Source: Lolliginicoccus suaedae
GTDB lineage: Bacteria; Actinomycetota; Actinomycetes; Mycobacteriales; Mycobacteriaceae
Reading direction: 5' to 3'
Assembly (NCBI RefSeq): GCF_008312885.1
Contig: NZ_VSSO01000001.1
Location: 1,116,001 to 1,180,000 of the forward strand
DNA length: 64,000 nucleotides
Positions 47,101 through 58,254 of the stretch are shown in pieces (position 1 is the first letter of the stretch; every line of letters starts with the position of its first letter). The notes beneath the pieces were generated by a model that was given only the letters and a program-made list of their open reading frames with translations, had not been told where the DNA came from and searched no databases. The position numbers were made by a program, and so were the translations under genes.

Positions 47101-48665
47101 GGCCACCGCAGCCGCGCTTCCAGCACCGGCACCGAGCCCGGCTCGCCCCTACTACCGCACCCCGCCCGCATCACTGCTTCCAGCCGGGCCAGCCCGATCC
47201 CCTGCTCCACCGCATCCGCGATCGCATCGAGCTGCGCCTCCCGCGCGCCCGCCACCGATGTGCTGGACGAGACCCGGAAGCCCCGCGCGCCACGCAACCG
47301 CGCGACCTCCACCAGGAACGCGCGGCGGAACTCGTCGTTGTCGAGAAGACCATGCCAATGGGTGCCCCACAAGGCCTCGCGCGCGCTGCCCTCGCCACCC
47401 GACGCGGTATGCAGCAGCGGTGCCTCGCCGTTGTGCGTCACGCGGCCATGATGGATCTCATAGCCCCGCACAGAGATGCCCGCGCCCACAGCGCTGCCCC
47501 TGCCCTCAGGGCGCTCGAGCACCTTGTCGCTCGCGAACTCCGTGACCACATCCAGCAGGCCCAGCCCCGCGACTGGTGCCGGGGAACCGGACTCCACCGG
47601 GTCGAGGATCGTCCTGCCCAGCATCTGATAGCCACCACAGATGCCCAGCAGAGGACCACCCGCATCCGCCCGCGCTCGCAGCGCCCGGTCCAGGCCACGC
47701 TCGCGCAACCAGCGCAGGTCATCGACGGTGGCCTTGCTGCCCGGCAGCACCACGAGGTCCGCGGCCAGCACCGAGCCGGGATCATCGACCCACCGCACCA
47801 CCACGCCCGGCTCGCAGGCCAGCGCCTCCACATCGGTCGCGTTCGATACCCGCGGTAACCGGATCGCCGCCACCGACAGCCACGCGCCACCCAGCGGCGG
47901 CGCCGCCACACCGACCACGCGCCCGATCTGGCTCGCTAGCGAATCCTCCGCATCGAGCCACACATCATGCAGGAACGGCACCGTGCCCAGCACCGGCCGC
48001 CCGGTCAGCTCCTCCACGGATTCGAGGCCCGGGCGCAGCAGCTCAGGATCGCCGCGGAACTTGTTGACGATGAATCCCGCCACGCGCTGCTGATCGGCAG
48101 CGGACAGTACCGCGAGCGTGCCCACGAAGTGCGCCAGCACGCCACCCCGGTCGATGTCGCCCACCACCACCACGGGCAGATCAGCGGCCTCGGCGAGGCC
48201 CATGTTGGCCACATCGGAATGGCGCAGGTTCATCTCGGCCGGCGAGCCCGCTCCCTCGCACACCACGATGTCGAACTCCTCGCGCAGGCCGCGCAGCGTC
48301 TCGGCGGCGACATCCCGCAACCAGGCGCGGCGCGCGACATAGTCACCGGCCATCACCATTCCCTCGGCGCGGCCATGAATGACGAGCTGCGAGCGCCGAT
48401 CTGAACCTGGCTTGAGCAGGATCGGGTTGAACCGCGTGCTGGGCTCGAGGCCGCATGCCCGCGCCTGCAACGCTTGAGCACGACCGATCTCGCCACCGTC
48501 GAGGGTGACGAACGAGTTGTTCGACATGTTCTGCGCCTTGAACGGCGCCACTGCCACGCCCTGCCGGGCCCAGGCCCGGCACAAGCCCGCCACGATCAGG
48601 CTCTTGCCCGCATCGGAGGTGGTGCCCGCGACAAGCAGCGCCCCCGAGGGACGCGCGGAGCTCAC
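47097..48665 (-). CDS. cobQ: Cobyric acid synthase
   Basis: Amidates the b, d, e and g side chains of adenosylcobyrinate a,c-diamide. 522 residues: ATPase domain with GTTSDAGKS (14-22) and [26 protein letters not shown], then a type-1 glutamine amidotransferase with [12 protein letters not shown] as nucleophile region and GYEIHHGRV. The GTG start overlaps the map stop (GTGA). It is separated from the cobO-cobB block by about 7 kb. Confidence 0.95.
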   Translation of the reverse strand: MSSARPSGALLVAGTTSDAGKSLIVAGLCRAWARQGVAVAPFKAQNMSNNSFVTLDGGEIGRAQALQARACGLEPSTRFNPILLKPGSDRRSQLVIHGRAEGMVMAGDYVARRAWLRDVAAETLRGLREEFDIVVCEGAGSPAEMNLRHSDVANMGLAEAADLPVVVVGDIDRGGVLAHFVGTLAVLSAADQQRVAGFIVNKFRGDPELLRPGLESVEELTGRPVLGTVPFLHDVWLDAEDSLASQIGRVVGVAAPPLGGAWLSVAAIRLPRVSNATDVEALACEPGVVVRWVDDPGSVLAADLVVLPGSKATVDDLRWLRERGLDRALRARADAGGPLLGICGGYQMLGRTILDPVESGSPAPVAGLGLLDVVTEFASDKVLERPEGRGSAVGAGISVRGYEIHHGRVTHNGEAPLLHTASGGEGSAREALWGTHWHGLLDNDEFRRAFLVEVARLRGARGFRVSSSTSVAGAREAQLDAIADAVEQGIGLARLEAVMRAGCGSRGEPGSVPVLEARLRWP

Positions 48666-49525
48666 GCCGAGGGGAGGGTAAGGACCTCGGCACCGGTATC
48701 GGTGACCACCAGCGAATGCTCGAACTGCGCCGACCACTTGCGATCCTTGGTCACCACGGTCCAGCCGTCGTTCCAGATCTCATGCTCGATGCCACCGAGG
48801 TTGATCATCGGCTCGATCGTGAAGGTCATGCCAGGCTCGAGCACGGTCTCCACGGTGGGATCGTCGTAGTGCAGCACCACGAGGCCGTTGTGGAACGTCG
48901 GGCCGACGCCGTGGCCGGTGAACGCGCGCACCGTCCCGTAGCCGAAGCGGCTCGCGTAGGACTCGATGACCCGGCCCACCACATTGAGCTGCCGCCCCGG
49001 CTTGACGGCCTTGATCGCCCGGTCGAGTGCCGCCTTGGTGCGCTCGACGAGCAGGCGATGCTCCTCGGAGACGTTGCCAGCGAGGAACGTCACGCACGTG
49101 TCGCCGTGCACGCCACCGATGTAGGCGGTCACGTCGATCTTGACGATGTCCCCGTCCTCGATCACCGTCGAGTCCGGGATGCCGTGGCAGATCACCTCGT
49201 TGAGGGAGGTGCAGCAGGACTTCTGGAAGCCCCGGTAGCCCAGGGTCGAGGGGTAGGCGCCGTGATCGCACAAGTACTCGTGCACCACCGCATCAAGGGC
49301 GTCCGTGGTGACGCCTGGCTCGACCCGCTTGCCCGCCTCGACGATCGAATCGGCGGCGATGCGTCCCGCGATGCGCATGTTCTCGATCACCTCGGGCGTC
49401 TGCACCCACGGCTCGCGGCCTTCCTTCGCTGTCTTGCGCCACGCGTACTCGGGGCGGGCGATCGAGGTAGGCACCTCACGGATCGGTGAGAGGGTTCCAG
49501 GCTGCAGGGCGGTACGGGTCGACAT
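48662..49525 (-). CDS. map: Methionine aminopeptidase, type I
   Basis: Removes initiator methionine from nascent proteins. 287 residues with an N-terminal extension of about 40 residues containing Pro-rich sequence (as in mycobacterial MapB). Catalytic core: [20 protein letters not shown], metal-binding [27 protein letters not shown] and FEHSL. The ATG at 49525 lies seven bases after TACTCT, and no Shine-Dalgarno is present, suggesting a leaderless transcript for map-cobQ. Confidence 0.95.
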   Translation of the reverse strand: MSTRTALQPGTLSPIREVPTSIARPEYAWRKTAKEGREPWVQTPEVIENMRIAGRIAADSIVEAGKRVEPGVTTDALDAVVHEYLCDHGAYPSTLGYRGFQKSCCTSLNEVICHGIPDSTVIEDGDIVKIDVTAYIGGVHGDTCVTFLAGNVSEEHRLLVERTKAALDRAIKAVKPGRQLNVVGRVIESYASRFGYGTVRAFTGHGVGPTFHNGLVVLHYDDPTVETVLEPGMTFTIEPMINLGGIEHEIWNDGWTVVTKDRKWSAQFEHSLVVTDTGAEVLTLPSA

Positions 49526-49579
49526 GCTAACGAGAGTAATGGGCGCGCGGGGCCGGCGCGAGGAGCAAGGTGGTGCCTG

Positions 49580-50416
49580 CTAGTCCACGAGCACGGTGGC
49601 GAAAGTGGCGACCTGCTGGAAGCCGACCTTGGCGTACATGGTGCGCGCGGCCCGGTTGTAGCTGTTGACATACAGGCTCGCGATGCGTCCCGAGCTCGCG
49701 ATGGCCTGCGCGATCGTTGCCGTTCCTGCTGCTCCGAGCCCGCACCCCCGGTAGTCGGGGTGCACCCAGACGCCATGGATCTGGCCGACCCGGCGCGAGG
49801 TAGAGCCAACCTCGGCCTTGAACACCACTTCGTCGCCCTCGAAGCGCACCCACGCCTGGCCCGACTCGATCAGCCGCTCGATGCGGTAGCGGTAGGAACG
49901 ACCCCCATCGTGGGCGAGCGGATCCACGCCGACTTCCTCGATGAACATCTTGACCGCTGCATCGAGGTACGGCTCGAGCTCGTCCTTGCGCGCCCGGCGG
50001 GTCAACGGGTCGGACTGGCAGCGCGGGGGGCCAGGCAGGGCAAGCATGGGCTGCTCGTCGCGGATCTCGCGCGGCGCGCCCCACTCGCTCTCGAGCTGCT
50101 CCCACAGCGGAAGGACCAGGTCAGCGCGCCCCACCAGCGAGGAGCACATGCGTGGTCCCCGGCAGGCGCGATCCGCGAAGAATCGCATGTCGGTCTCATC
50201 ACCGCGCAGGGGGATCAGGTTGACCCCGGAGAAGCAGAGGGACTCCTCGGGGCGGCCCCGGCTCCACAGCTCGCCCCGCAGGAATCGAGGGTCCACCCCG
50301 AACTCCTCGATGCGCGCGGCGACCATGCAGCTCGCGATCGGGTCGTTGTCGAGCGCGCGCAGCACCGCGGGGGTATCGCGCGACCCCAGCGGACGGGCAC
50401 CCAGCAACTTCAGCAC
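49580..50416 (-). CDS. GNAT acetyltransferase with N-terminal DUF4081 domain
   Basis: 278 residues. The N-terminal 125 residues (GARPLGSRDTPAVLRALDND) match the DUF4081 domain found before GNAT domains in mycobacteria (Rv2867c). The C-terminal GNAT domain contains the acetyl-CoA loop GVWVHPDYRGCGLGAAGTA and NSYNRAARTMYAKVGFQ. Substrate unknown. Follows ispG-rip-dxr on the same strand. Confidence 0.88.
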   Translation of the reverse strand: MLKLLGARPLGSRDTPAVLRALDNDPIASCMVAARIEEFGVDPRFLRGELWSRGRPEESLCFSGVNLIPLRGDETDMRFFADRACRGPRMCSSLVGRADLVLPLWEQLESEWGAPREIRDEQPMLALPGPPRCQSDPLTRRARKDELEPYLDAAVKMFIEEVGVDPLAHDGGRSYRYRIERLIESGQAWVRFEGDEVVFKAEVGSTSRRVGQIHGVWVHPDYRGCGLGAAGTATIAQAIASSGRIASLYVNSYNRAARTMYAKVGFQQVATFATVLVD

Positions 50417-50465
50417 AACTCAAGATTGCCACGAGAAAGGGGTCCAGCGGTACCCCGTTTGGGGG

Positions 50466-50542
50466 GCAAGAACGAAAAAACAGAAACTCGACCGTGCCGA
50501 GGCCGTGATGAGCCCGCTATCAGGGCCCCGCCGATCAGTGGC
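50466..50542 (-). terminator. Weak candidate terminator downstream of ispG
   Basis: After the ispG stop, the minus strand contains a short GC-rich imperfect stem and then CTGTTTTTTCG (T-run near 50474-50482). The T-run is unusual for this GC-rich window; the stem is poorly paired, so confidence is low. Confidence 0.3.
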
Positions 50543-51721
50543 TCAGCTGACAGTCACGACCGGTCCACCAGTGCCACTCTCGCCCATCTCCTCGGCTATG
50601 CGCATCGCTTCCTCGATCAGGGTCTCCACGATCTTCGCCTCCGGGACGGTCTTGATGACCTTGCCCTTGACGAAGATCTGGCCCTTGCCGTTGCCGGAGG
50701 CGACACCGAGATCGGCCTCGCGCGCCTCGCCGGGCCCATTGACCACGCAGCCCATCACCGCGACGCGCAGCGGGATATCCATGCCCTCGAGGCCGGCGGT
50801 GACCTCGTCGGCGAGCGTGTACACATCGACCTGGGCGCGCCCGCACGACGGGCAGGAGACGATCTCGAGCTTGCGCGGCCGCAGGTTCAGCGACTGCAGG
50901 ATCTGGTTGCCCACCTTGATCTCCTCCACCGGAGGCGCGGACAACGAGACCCGGATCGTGTCGCCGATACCGCGCGAGAGCAGCGCGCCGAACGCCACCG
51001 CCGACTTGATGGTCCCCTGGAACGCCGGGCCAGCCTCGGTCACGCCGAGGTGCAGCGGATAGTCGCACTGCTCGGCGAGCAACTCGTACGCTCGCACCAT
51101 CACGACGGGATCATTGTGCTTGACGGAGATCTTGATGTCGCCGAAGCCGTGCTCCTCGAACAGGCCCGCTTCCCAGAGAGCCGACTCGACGAGCGCCTCC
51201 GGGGTGGCCTTGCCATACTTGCCGAGGATGCGTGGATCGAGCGAGCCAGCATTCACGCCGATGCGGATGGGAATGCCTGCATCACCCGCGGCCTTGGCCA
51301 CTTCCTTGACGCGACCGTCGAACTCCTTGATGTTGCCCGGGTTCACCCGTACCGCGGCGCAGCCCGCATCGATCGCGGAGAAGATGTAGCGCGGCTGGAA
51401 GTGGATATCGGCGATGACCGGGATCTGGCTCTTGCGCGCGATCTCGGCGAGCGCGTCCGCGTCCTCCTGGCGCGGGCAGGCGACCCGCACGATGTCGCAG
51501 CCCGACGCGGTGAGCTCGGCGATCTGCTGGAGCGTCGCGTTCACGTCATGAGTCTTGGTGGTGGTCATCGACTGCACCGAGATCGGGTGGTCGCTGCCCA
51601 CGCCGACCGAGCCGACCATAAGCTGCCGGGTGCGGCGGCGGGGCGCGAGGACCTCGACGGGTCCCGCGGGCATCCCGAGGCCGATCGCATTCGTGGTTCC
51701 GGCCGAGCTCGTGCCTGTCAC
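50543..51721 (-). CDS. ispG: 4-hydroxy-3-methylbut-2-enyl-diphosphate synthase (GcpE/IspG)
   Basis: Iron-sulphur enzyme of the MEP isoprenoid pathway making HMBPP. 392 residues: N-terminal TIM barrel ([30 protein letters not shown]) and a C-terminal 4Fe-4S domain with SCPSCGR and [10 protein letters not shown] cysteines. GTG at 51721 follows GAAGGAAGG. Confidence 0.97.
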   Translation of the reverse strand: MTGTSSAGTTNAIGLGMPAGPVEVLAPRRRTRQLMVGSVGVGSDHPISVQSMTTTKTHDVNATLQQIAELTASGCDIVRVACPRQEDADALAEIARKSQIPVIADIHFQPRYIFSAIDAGCAAVRVNPGNIKEFDGRVKEVAKAAGDAGIPIRIGVNAGSLDPRILGKYGKATPEALVESALWEAGLFEEHGFGDIKISVKHNDPVVMVRAYELLAEQCDYPLHLGVTEAGPAFQGTIKSAVAFGALLSRGIGDTIRVSLSAPPVEEIKVGNQILQSLNLRPRKLEIVSCPSCGRAQVDVYTLADEVTAGLEGMDIPLRVAVMGCVVNGPGEAREADLGVASGNGKGQIFVKGKVIKTVPEAKIVETLIEEAMRIAEEMGESGTGGPVVTVS

Positions 51722-51797
51722 AACAAACCTTCCTTCAACGTCTCGCGCCCCTGCTCCGCGCTGGGCCGCAGCAAGGGATGTGGCCGTGGGTGCGCCA

Positions 51798-53051
51798 CTA
51801 GAACAATCTGATCGGGTTGACGATGTCGGCGGTGATGGTCAACAGCATAACCGCGCCGCCGAGCAGCATCACGGTGAAGGTGATCGGCAGCAGCTTGGTG
51901 TAGTCGACCGGGGCGCCATTGGGCTTGCCCATCATGCGCCGGATGCGGTTGCGGATGGACTCGTAGATGGTGACCGCGATATGCCCGCCATCGAGCGGCA
52001 GCAGCGGCAGCAGGTTGAACAGGCCGATGAAGAAGTTCAGGCTCGCGAGCAGCAGGATGAACACTTCCCACAAGCCGCGCTCGGCGACCTCGCCACCGAT
52101 GCGGCTCGCCCCCACCACGCTGATCGGGGTGTCCGGGTCACGCTCCTCCCCCATGATCGACCGCACCACCGCAGGCATGCGCTCGGGGATGCGCAGCATC
52201 GCGTCCCAGGTGAGCACCGCCATATCGCCGGTGAAGGACACCGAAGCGGGAAGCGCGGGCAGCACGCCCAAGGGCTCGGGCGGGGCCAAGCGGCCAGCAC
52301 CGACACCGATAGCACTGACTGTCTCCGGCCGCGCCTGCTCCAGGGACTGCCCAGGATCGATCACGTAGCGCTGCGCGGGCTCCACCCGCACCGGGAAGTC
52401 GAGGCGCTCCTCGCCACGCTCCACCGTCACCGTGATGACGCCCTCGGCGGGCTGCACCAGGCGCACCAGCTCGCCGAAGTCCGCGACCGGCTGCCCGTCG
52501 ACCGCGACGATCAGATCGCCCGGCTCGATGCCGGCCTCCTCGGCCGGACCGGTTCCCGAGCAGCCCGAGACGCCTCCCGGCACCCACTGGCCCTCAGCAT
52601 TCTGCCGGGGCGGCTCCTGCGACGAGGCGACGCATCCGACCTCGCCCACGACCGCGCTCGACGACAGCATCAGGTTGGGCAGGCCCCAGCCCACCGCGAG
52701 CACGATCACCAGCACGAAGCCGAACACGAAGTTGCCCATCGGCCCGCCCAGCATCACCACCAGGCGCTTCCACGTGGCCTGCTTGTACATGGCTCGCTCG
52801 TGCTCATCAGGCTCGAGCTCATCGAGAGCCGTCATCCCCGCGATGTCGCAGAACCCACCCGCGGGGATCGCCTTGAGCCCATACTCCGTCTCCCCGCGCC
52901 GCCACGAGAACAGCGTCGGGCCGAAGCCGATGAAGTACCGGCGCACCTTCATGCCGAATGCCTTGGCGGTGAGGAAATGGCCGTACTCGTGCAGCGCGAT
53001 CGACAAGCCAATGCCGAGCGCGAACAGGGTCACGCCGAACGCAAACATCAT
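51798..53051 (-). CDS. rip: Site-2 intramembrane metalloprotease (RseP/Rip1)
   Basis: Cleaves membrane anti-sigma factors; in M. tuberculosis Rip1 controls envelope-lipid and stress responses. 417 residues: first helix with zinc motif HEYGH (21-25), a PDZ domain at about 170-260 ([20 protein letters not shown]), and the second catalytic motif [13 protein letters not shown] in a late helix. ATG overlaps the dxr stop (ATGA). Confidence 0.95.
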   Translation of the reverse strand: MMFAFGVTLFALGIGLSIALHEYGHFLTAKAFGMKVRRYFIGFGPTLFSWRRGETEYGLKAIPAGGFCDIAGMTALDELEPDEHERAMYKQATWKRLVVMLGGPMGNFVFGFVLVIVLAVGWGLPNLMLSSSAVVGEVGCVASSQEPPRQNAEGQWVPGGVSGCSGTGPAEEAGIEPGDLIVAVDGQPVADFGELVRLVQPAEGVITVTVERGEERLDFPVRVEPAQRYVIDPGQSLEQARPETVSAIGVGAGRLAPPEPLGVLPALPASVSFTGDMAVLTWDAMLRIPERMPAVVRSIMGEERDPDTPISVVGASRIGGEVAERGLWEVFILLLASLNFFIGLFNLLPLLPLDGGHIAVTIYESIRNRIRRMMGKPNGAPVDYTKLLPITFTVMLLGGAVMLLTITADIVNPIRLF

Positions 53052-54217
53052 GAGCGGGCTACATCCTCCTGGGCGATGAGCTCACGGGCACGGGCACGGG
53101 CCCAGTCCTCCGCGGCGAGCACATCCTCGACCGTCGACGGCGCCGCCGACCATTCGCCCGCGGCCGCGAGCACCTCCTCCACGATACGGACGATCCGGGG
53201 AAAACGCAGGCCCGCAGTGAGGAACGCCGCAGCAGCCTCCTCGTTCGCCGCGTTGTACACCGCCGTGGAGCAGCCCCTGGCCATCCCGGCCTCCCTCGCG
53301 AGCCGCACCGCCGGGAAGACCGCGTCATCGAGCGGCTCGAACGTCCATGAGGACGCCTCCGCGAAATCCAGCCGCGGCGCCGCGCCCGCCACCCGTTCCG
53401 GCCAGCCCAGCGCCAGCGCGATCGGCAGGCGCATGCTCGGCGGGCTCGCCTGCGCGATCGTGGACCCATCGACGAACGTCACCATCGAATGCACGATCGA
53501 CTGCGGATGCACCACGACATCGATCTGCTCGTACGGCACGCCGAACAACAGGTGCGTCTCGATCAGCTCCAGGCCCTTGTTCACCAGCGTTGCCGAGTTC
53601 AAGGTGTTCATCGGCCCCATCGACCACGTCGGATGCGCCCCCGCCTGCTCCGGGGTCACCGGCTCGAGCCGGTCGGCCGACCACCCGCGGAACGGGCCGC
53701 CCGATGCGGTCAGCACGATGCGGTCCACCTCGCCGCGCGCGCCCGACCGCAAGCACTGCGCCATCGCCGAGTGCTCCGAGTCCACCGGCACGATCTGCCC
53801 GGGCGACGCTGCATCGAGCACCAGCGAGCCGCCCGCCACCAGGGATTCCTTGTTCGCCAGCGCGAGCCGCGCGCCCGTGGCCAGCGCCGCCAGGGTGGGC
53901 TTGAGGCCGAGCGAGCCCACCAGGGCGTTGAGCACCACGTCTGCCTCGACGGACTCCACGAGCTCGGTGACCGCGCCCGCGCCGCTGCGCACGCCCTCGA
54001 CGCCCAGCCTCTCCGCTGCCCCAGCCGATGCGACCGCCACCCGGTGACCCGGCACGCCCGCCGCGGCGATCTGCTGCCGCAGCAGGTCCACGTTCCCGCC
54101 GCCGGCGGCCAGGCCCACGACCTCGAAGCGCTCCGGGTTCTCCGCGATCACCTCCAGGGCCTGCGTGCCGATCGAGCCAGTGCTGCCAAGGAGAAGAACA
54201 CGAGTCGGTGAGGTCAC
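53048..54217 (-). CDS. dxr: 1-deoxy-D-xylulose-5-phosphate reductoisomerase
   Basis: Converts DXP to MEP with NADPH, the committed MEP step and fosmidomycin target. 389 residues: NADPH loop [15 protein letters not shown] near residue 7, [11 protein letters not shown], and metal/substrate site [14 protein letters not shown] followed by [11 protein letters not shown] at 54217 starts just before the conserved first strand; upstream residues are not conserved. dxr-rip-ispG order is conserved in actinobacteria. Confidence 0.96.
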   Translation of the reverse strand: MTSPTRVLLLGSTGSIGTQALEVIAENPERFEVVGLAAGGGNVDLLRQQIAAAGVPGHRVAVASAGAAERLGVEGVRSGAGAVTELVESVEADVVLNALVGSLGLKPTLAALATGARLALANKESLVAGGSLVLDAASPGQIVPVDSEHSAMAQCLRSGARGEVDRIVLTASGGPFRGWSADRLEPVTPEQAGAHPTWSMGPMNTLNSATLVNKGLELIETHLLFGVPYEQIDVVVHPQSIVHSMVTFVDGSTIAQASPPSMRLPIALALGWPERVAGAAPRLDFAEASSWTFEPLDDAVFPAVRLAREAGMARGCSTAVYNAANEEAAAAFLTAGLRFPRIVRIVEEVLAAAGEWSAAPSTVEDVLAAEDWARARARELIAQEDVARS

Positions 54218-54394
54218 CCCGCCATTGTGGCCGATGCGCCCGCGCCCCCGCACCACGCGGTGCCGCGCGCGCCGCGCTCAGCAACCCCTCCCGGATGCGC
54301 CCGCGCGCGATGTGTCACGATAAGCTCAGTGGACCACGCGTTCCCGGGGCAGGCCCGGGCCGCGTCAGCGTCCAGGCGATCAGGAGGAACCACG

Positions 54395-54670
54395 GTGGCC
54401 AGCACAGAAATCGATCCAGGCCTCGAGCGCGCCATCGCGCGATCGAAGATCGACCCGCAGGACGAGCCCTCCGTGGGCTGGGGCTGGCACGGCGAGTTCC
54501 CTGCCGCGTTCCAGGCCGTGGGCTGGCTCTTCACGGTCATGGTGTTCGCGTACCTCATCGGCAATCACGACGGCATGATCGAGAACATCTTCATCATCGG
54601 CACCGGGCTCACCATTGCCATCCTGCTGATCAAGTACAACATCGACTCGCGCAAGGCCAAGCGCCGCTAG
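54395..54670 (+). CDS. DUF2631 membrane protein
   Basis: A 91-residue protein: a polar N-terminus (IDPQDEPSVGWGWHGEFP), then two hydrophobic helices (about 40-57 and 63-80) and a basic end. Matches the DUF2631 family confined to actinobacteria (Rv2876 in M. tuberculosis). GTG at 54395 has CAGGAGG upstream. Function unknown; conserved in position near dxr and rlmN. Confidence 0.82.
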   Translation: MASTEIDPGLERAIARSKIDPQDEPSVGWGWHGEFPAAFQAVGWLFTVMVFAYLIGNHDGMIENIFIIGTGLTIAILLIKYNIDSRKAKRR

Positions 54671-54746
54671 AAAAGGTCGAGGCCGGCCCCCGCGCGCGGG
54701 CCTCAGGCTATCTGCCACCCATAGCGCGCCGATCCCACGGATCTCC

Positions 54747-54780
54747 CATAGCTGCCACCGAAATATCGGTGGCAGCTATG
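54747..54780. terminator. Bidirectional hairpin terminator between DUF2631 and rlmN
   Basis: CATAGCTGCCACCGA (54747-54761) and TCGGTGGCAGCTATG (54766-54780) form a perfect 15 bp stem with an AATA loop between two convergent genes. A second arm pair, GCTGACCA (54797-54804) and TGGTCAGC (54828-54835), overlaps the rlmN stop. Either strand could use these signals. Confidence 0.75.
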
Positions 54781-54830
54781 CGCTTTGGCCACGGGAGCTG
54801 ACCAAGCGTGGTAGCTACGCGAAGGGCTGG

Positions 54831-55940
54831 TCAGCCTTCAGCGGCGAGCTGGCCGCAGGCTGCCGCGATCTCCTGGCCACGAGTATCGCGCACCGTGCAC
54901 GGCACTCCCTGCGCCTGCACGCGCCGCACGAACTCAGCCTCGGCAGCCTTGGGGCTCGCATCCCACTTGCTGCCCGGCGTCGGGTTCAGCGGGATCACGT
55001 TGACGTGGACGAACTGACCGAGCGCCTTGTGCAGCTTCTTGCCCAGCAAGTCCGCGCGCCACGGCTGATCATTGATGTCGCGGATCAACGCGTACTCGAT
55101 CGATACACGTCGCCCGGTCTGATCGGCGTAGTAGCGGGCAGCCTCGAGCACCTCGGCCACCGACCAGCGATTGTTCACCGGAACGAGCGTGTCGCGCAGC
55201 TCATCATCAGGCGTGTGCAGCGACACCGCGAGGGTGACGCTGAGTCCCTCGTCGGCAAGCTTGCGGATCGCCGGCGCCAGTCCGACGGTGGAGACCGTCA
55301 CGTTGCGCTGGGACAGCCCGAGCCCACGCGGGGAAGGATCGGTGATGCGTCGCACAGCGGCGAGCACCCGCTTGTAGTTCGCCAGCGGCTCGCCCATGCC
55401 CATGAACACGACGTTGGACAGCCGACCGGGGCTATCGCCGACCTCGCCATCACGCATCGCGGCCGCAGCCGCCCGCACCTGGTCGACGATCTCGGCGGTG
55501 GAGAGGTTCCGGTCAAGACCGGCCTGGCCGGTCGCGCAGAACGGACAGGCCATCCCGCACCCCGCCTGGCTCGAGATGCACACCGTGGCGCGATCCCGGT
55601 AGCGCATGAGGACGCTCTCGAGGAGAGTGCCGTCGTGGGCCTTCCACAAGGTCTTGCGGGTCTCTCCCCGGTCGCAGGCCAGGTGCCGGACCGGCTCGAG
55701 CAACGGCGGGAACAGGGCATCGGCGACCGTCGCGCGGGCGGCGGCAGGAAGGTCGGTCATCGCGTGCGGATCAGCATCGAGCCGGCCGTAGTAGTGGCGG
55801 GCGATCTGATCGGCGCGAAAGGCCGGCAGGCCCAGCTCCGAGACGGCTGACTTGTGCTCGGCGGGATCAAGATCGGCAAAATGCCGTGGAGGGATCCCAC
55901 GGCGGGGCGCGGTGAAGACAAGAGGAATATTCGCAGGCAT
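54831..55940 (-). CDS. rlmN: 23S rRNA (adenine2503-C2) methyltransferase RlmN
   Basis: Radical-SAM enzyme methylating A2503 of 23S rRNA and A37 of some tRNAs. 369 residues with the CxxxCxxC cluster in [26 protein letters not shown], and the C-terminal catalytic Cys in [12 protein letters not shown]-terminal 60 residues are the RlmN accessory domain. ATG at 55940. Confidence 0.96.
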   Translation of the reverse strand: MPANIPLVFTAPRRGIPPRHFADLDPAEHKSAVSELGLPAFRADQIARHYYGRLDADPHAMTDLPAAARATVADALFPPLLEPVRHLACDRGETRKTLWKAHDGTLLESVLMRYRDRATVCISSQAGCGMACPFCATGQAGLDRNLSTAEIVDQVRAAAAAMRDGEVGDSPGRLSNVVFMGMGEPLANYKRVLAAVRRITDPSPRGLGLSQRNVTVSTVGLAPAIRKLADEGLSVTLAVSLHTPDDELRDTLVPVNNRWSVAEVLEAARYYADQTGRRVSIEYALIRDINDQPWRADLLGKKLHKALGQFVHVNVIPLNPTPGSKWDASPKAAEAEFVRRVQAQGVPCTVRDTRGQEIAAACGQLAAEG

Positions 55941-56017
55941 GGCTGGACCAGTGTCCCACGGATCGCCGGGAACTCCGAACTAGTGCGCGTGCTCGCGAAA
56001 TCAGCCATGATCAACAC

Positions 56018-56470
56018 ATGGCATCAAAATCTACGGACCCGTCATCCCAGGAACCGTTCCCACGCTCCAAGGAACCGACGCCGGAGCCATCAGCAGGCCG
56101 CTCGGGCTCCGCGTCCAGCACCCCGTCCCCCGCGTCCTCGAGCGCCGCCGGAAGCTCCTCGACGAAGCCATCGGCATCCGAGAAGAAGCCGGGGAAGCAG
56201 CCCAAGCCTGCCAAGCAGGCCCTGCCGCATTCCCGCGCGGGCTCCTGGTGGACCGCGCTGATCATCGGTGCGGCTCTGCTGATCGTCCTGCTGGTGTTCA
56301 TCCTGCAGAACCTGGAGACGCAGACCATCCACCTCCTCGTGTGGCAGATGGATATTCCGCTCGGCGTGGCATTGCTCGGCGCCGCGATCCTCGGCGTGCT
56401 CATCACCGCGACGATTGGCGGCATCCGCATCCTGCAGCTCCGGCGCGAGGCCAGGAAGGGCTTGCGCTAG
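56018..56470 (+). CDS. LapA-domain (DUF1049) membrane protein with disordered N-terminus
   Basis: 150 residues. The first 70 are Ser/Pro/Lys-rich and low in complexity. Two membrane helices follow (about 78-97 and 112-135), separated by QNLETQTIHLLVWQMDIPLG, the LapA/DUF1049 hallmark. The topology puts the polar tail in the cytoplasm. Role unknown; LapA in E. coli helps lipopolysaccharide assembly, which this organism lacks. Confidence 0.8.
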   Translation: MASKSTDPSSQEPFPRSKEPTPEPSAGRSGSASSTPSPASSSAAGSSSTKPSASEKKPGKQPKPAKQALPHSRAGSWWTALIIGAALLIVLLVFILQNLETQTIHLLVWQMDIPLGVALLGAAILGVLITATIGGIRILQLRREARKGLR

Positions 56471-56524
56471 CCGCCTCTCGCCCCGAGGCCTGACGACTGT
56501 GCCTGCCCGGCGTCTCCGGTCCTG

Positions 56525-57259
56525 CTATGCCCTGCTGCCCTCGAAGGTCGGCTTGCGCAGGCTATGGATGCGGTAGCGCACGGGCAGGCACGTTCCCACC
56601 ACCTGCTGCCGAGCCCGGCTCGCGACGCGGGGACTGAACTCGATGGCGAGGACGGCCTCGAGATCGGCCCGCGTGCGGAATGTCCATCGAGTGTCGACGC
56701 GCGCGAGCCCGAAGCCCTGGCGCTCGAAGAATGACTCCACGGCCGCTGGGTCGTAGCGGGGCAGGTCAGCGCGCATCCATTCCCCGTAGAGGCCGGCCGT
56801 CACGTCGAGGTCCACGATCAGCAGCCAGCCCCCCGGCACGAGCACCCGCAGTGCTTCCCTGATGCCAGGCTCGCAGCCTGGGCCAAAGAAGTAGGCGGTG
56901 CGCGCATGCACGATGTCCACGCTTGAAGCGGGAAGCGGGATCGCATCGGCCCGGCCGTGGAGCACCGTCACATTGCCGAAGCCCGCGATGCGCTCGCGGG
57001 CCGCTGCGACGAGCGGCGGGTGCGGCTCGATACCAGTGACGGCCTGCGCCTGCAAGGCGAACAGTGGCAGGTGGAATCCGGTGCCGCACCCGATGTCCAC
57101 GATGCGTGCCCCGGACCAGCGGGCGTGGCGCTGGAGCTCCGCGGGGATGGCTCCAGCATGGTCCTGGGCCAGGTTCTCGATCTCATAGATCTCGGGCCAG
57201 TGCCAGATGTTGGGACTCGGGATCGTGATGGTTCCCTTGCGCCGCCCGCTCCGGAGCAT
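56525..57259 (-). CDS. Class I SAM-dependent methyltransferase
   Basis: 244 residues with a UbiE/Methyltransf_11 core: RIVDIGCGTGFHLPLFAL (about 52-69), GIEPHPPLVAAARERI, ADAIPLPASSVDIVHARTAYFF, and LRVLVPGGWLLIVDLDV. Soluble. Substrate unknown. It is the last gene of the frr-cdsA direction, 31 bases after cdsA. Confidence 0.85.
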   Translation of the reverse strand: MLRSGRRKGTITIPSPNIWHWPEIYEIENLAQDHAGAIPAELQRHARWSGARIVDIGCGTGFHLPLFALQAQAVTGIEPHPPLVAAARERIAGFGNVTVLHGRADAIPLPASSVDIVHARTAYFFGPGCEPGIREALRVLVPGGWLLIVDLDVTAGLYGEWMRADLPRYDPAAVESFFERQGFGLARVDTRWTFRTRADLEAVLAIEFSPRVASRARQQVVGTCLPVRYRIHSLRKPTFEGSRA

Positions 57260-57290
57260 TCCTTGGCGATCCTCCCCCGCCGAGCTGCTG

Positions 57291-58202
57291 CTAGACAGTC
57301 AGTGGATAGCCGAGAAGCATCACGAACACCCACAGCACGACCGCCGCGACGACCAGCGAGTCGAGCCGGTCCATGAGCCCGCCATGGCCAGGCAGGAGGG
57401 TACCCATGTCCTTGATGCCGAGATCGCGCTTGAACTGTGACTCGATGAGGTCGCCGAGCGTCCCGAAAATTACGAGCGCGGCGCCGATGAGCGCTCCGAT
57501 GAGCGGATGCTCCCCGAGGATCAGAGTGACCGTGAGAATGCTGCCGATGATCCCGGCGATCATCGAGCCCGCGAATCCCTCCCACGACTTCTTGGGACTG
57601 ATCTGCGGCACCATCGGATGCTTGCCGAACAGCACCCCAGCGGTGTAGCCGCCCACGTCCGAGCAGATCACGCCGATCATCAGCACCCAGATGGGGCCAG
57701 CGCCCTTCTCTGTGAGGACGAGCATCGCTCCCACGCTAGTGAAGAGGATCACCCAGGTCGCGACGAACAGGGTGATCGCGGAATCTCGCACATAGTTCTC
57801 GGGCTTGCCCGACAGGCCATTGCGGAGCAGGCACCACATCATGCATGTCACGGTGGTGACGGCGAAGCCTGTGAAGACCCCGGTTATCCCGAAGGGCAGC
57901 GCCGCGAGCACGGTCGCCGGTCCCCCGACCACCATCGGGATGAGGGGCAGGTACACGCCTTGCTGGCGCAACCGCTTGAACAGCTCCCATATCGCTAGCC
58001 CGACAGCGATGGCGACGATGCCGACCCATCCACGCGGCGCGAGCAGCAGCACCGCGACGATGATGGCACCAAGACCGACCCCGACACTGATTGCAGCGGG
58101 CAGGTTGCGGCCCGCCCGAGAAGTCTTCTTCTCCTCGGTGGCAGCGGTCACAGGCTCCGCTGGCTCGCCGATTGGCTGGTGCGACTCGTGACCGTCAACC
58201 AC
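57291..58202 (-). CDS. cdsA: Phosphatidate cytidylyltransferase
   Basis: Makes CDP-diacylglycerol from phosphatidate and CTP, feeding all phospholipids. 303 residues: a 45-residue polar N-terminus, eight or so membrane helices, and the CDS signature near the C-terminus, SQFKRDLGIKDMGTLLPGHGG. GTG at 58202 is chosen for its GAGGAG seven bases upstream; an ATG at 58238 is in frame but has a weak site. Confidence 0.94.
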   Translation of the reverse strand: MVDGHESHQPIGEPAEPVTAATEEKKTSRAGRNLPAAISVGVGLGAIIVAVLLLAPRGWVGIVAIAVGLAIWELFKRLRQQGVYLPLIPMVVGGPATVLAALPFGITGVFTGFAVTTVTCMMWCLLRNGLSGKPENYVRDSAITLFVATWVILFTSVGAMLVLTEKGAGPIWVLMIGVICSDVGGYTAGVLFGKHPMVPQISPKKSWEGFAGSMIAGIIGSILTVTLILGEHPLIGALIGAALVIFGTLGDLIESQFKRDLGIKDMGTLLPGHGGLMDRLDSLVVAAVVLWVFVMLLGYPLTV

Positions 58203-58254
58203 TACATATCTCCTCGCCCGCCCGGTTTGGCTGATCATTCACTCACGGTTGAGG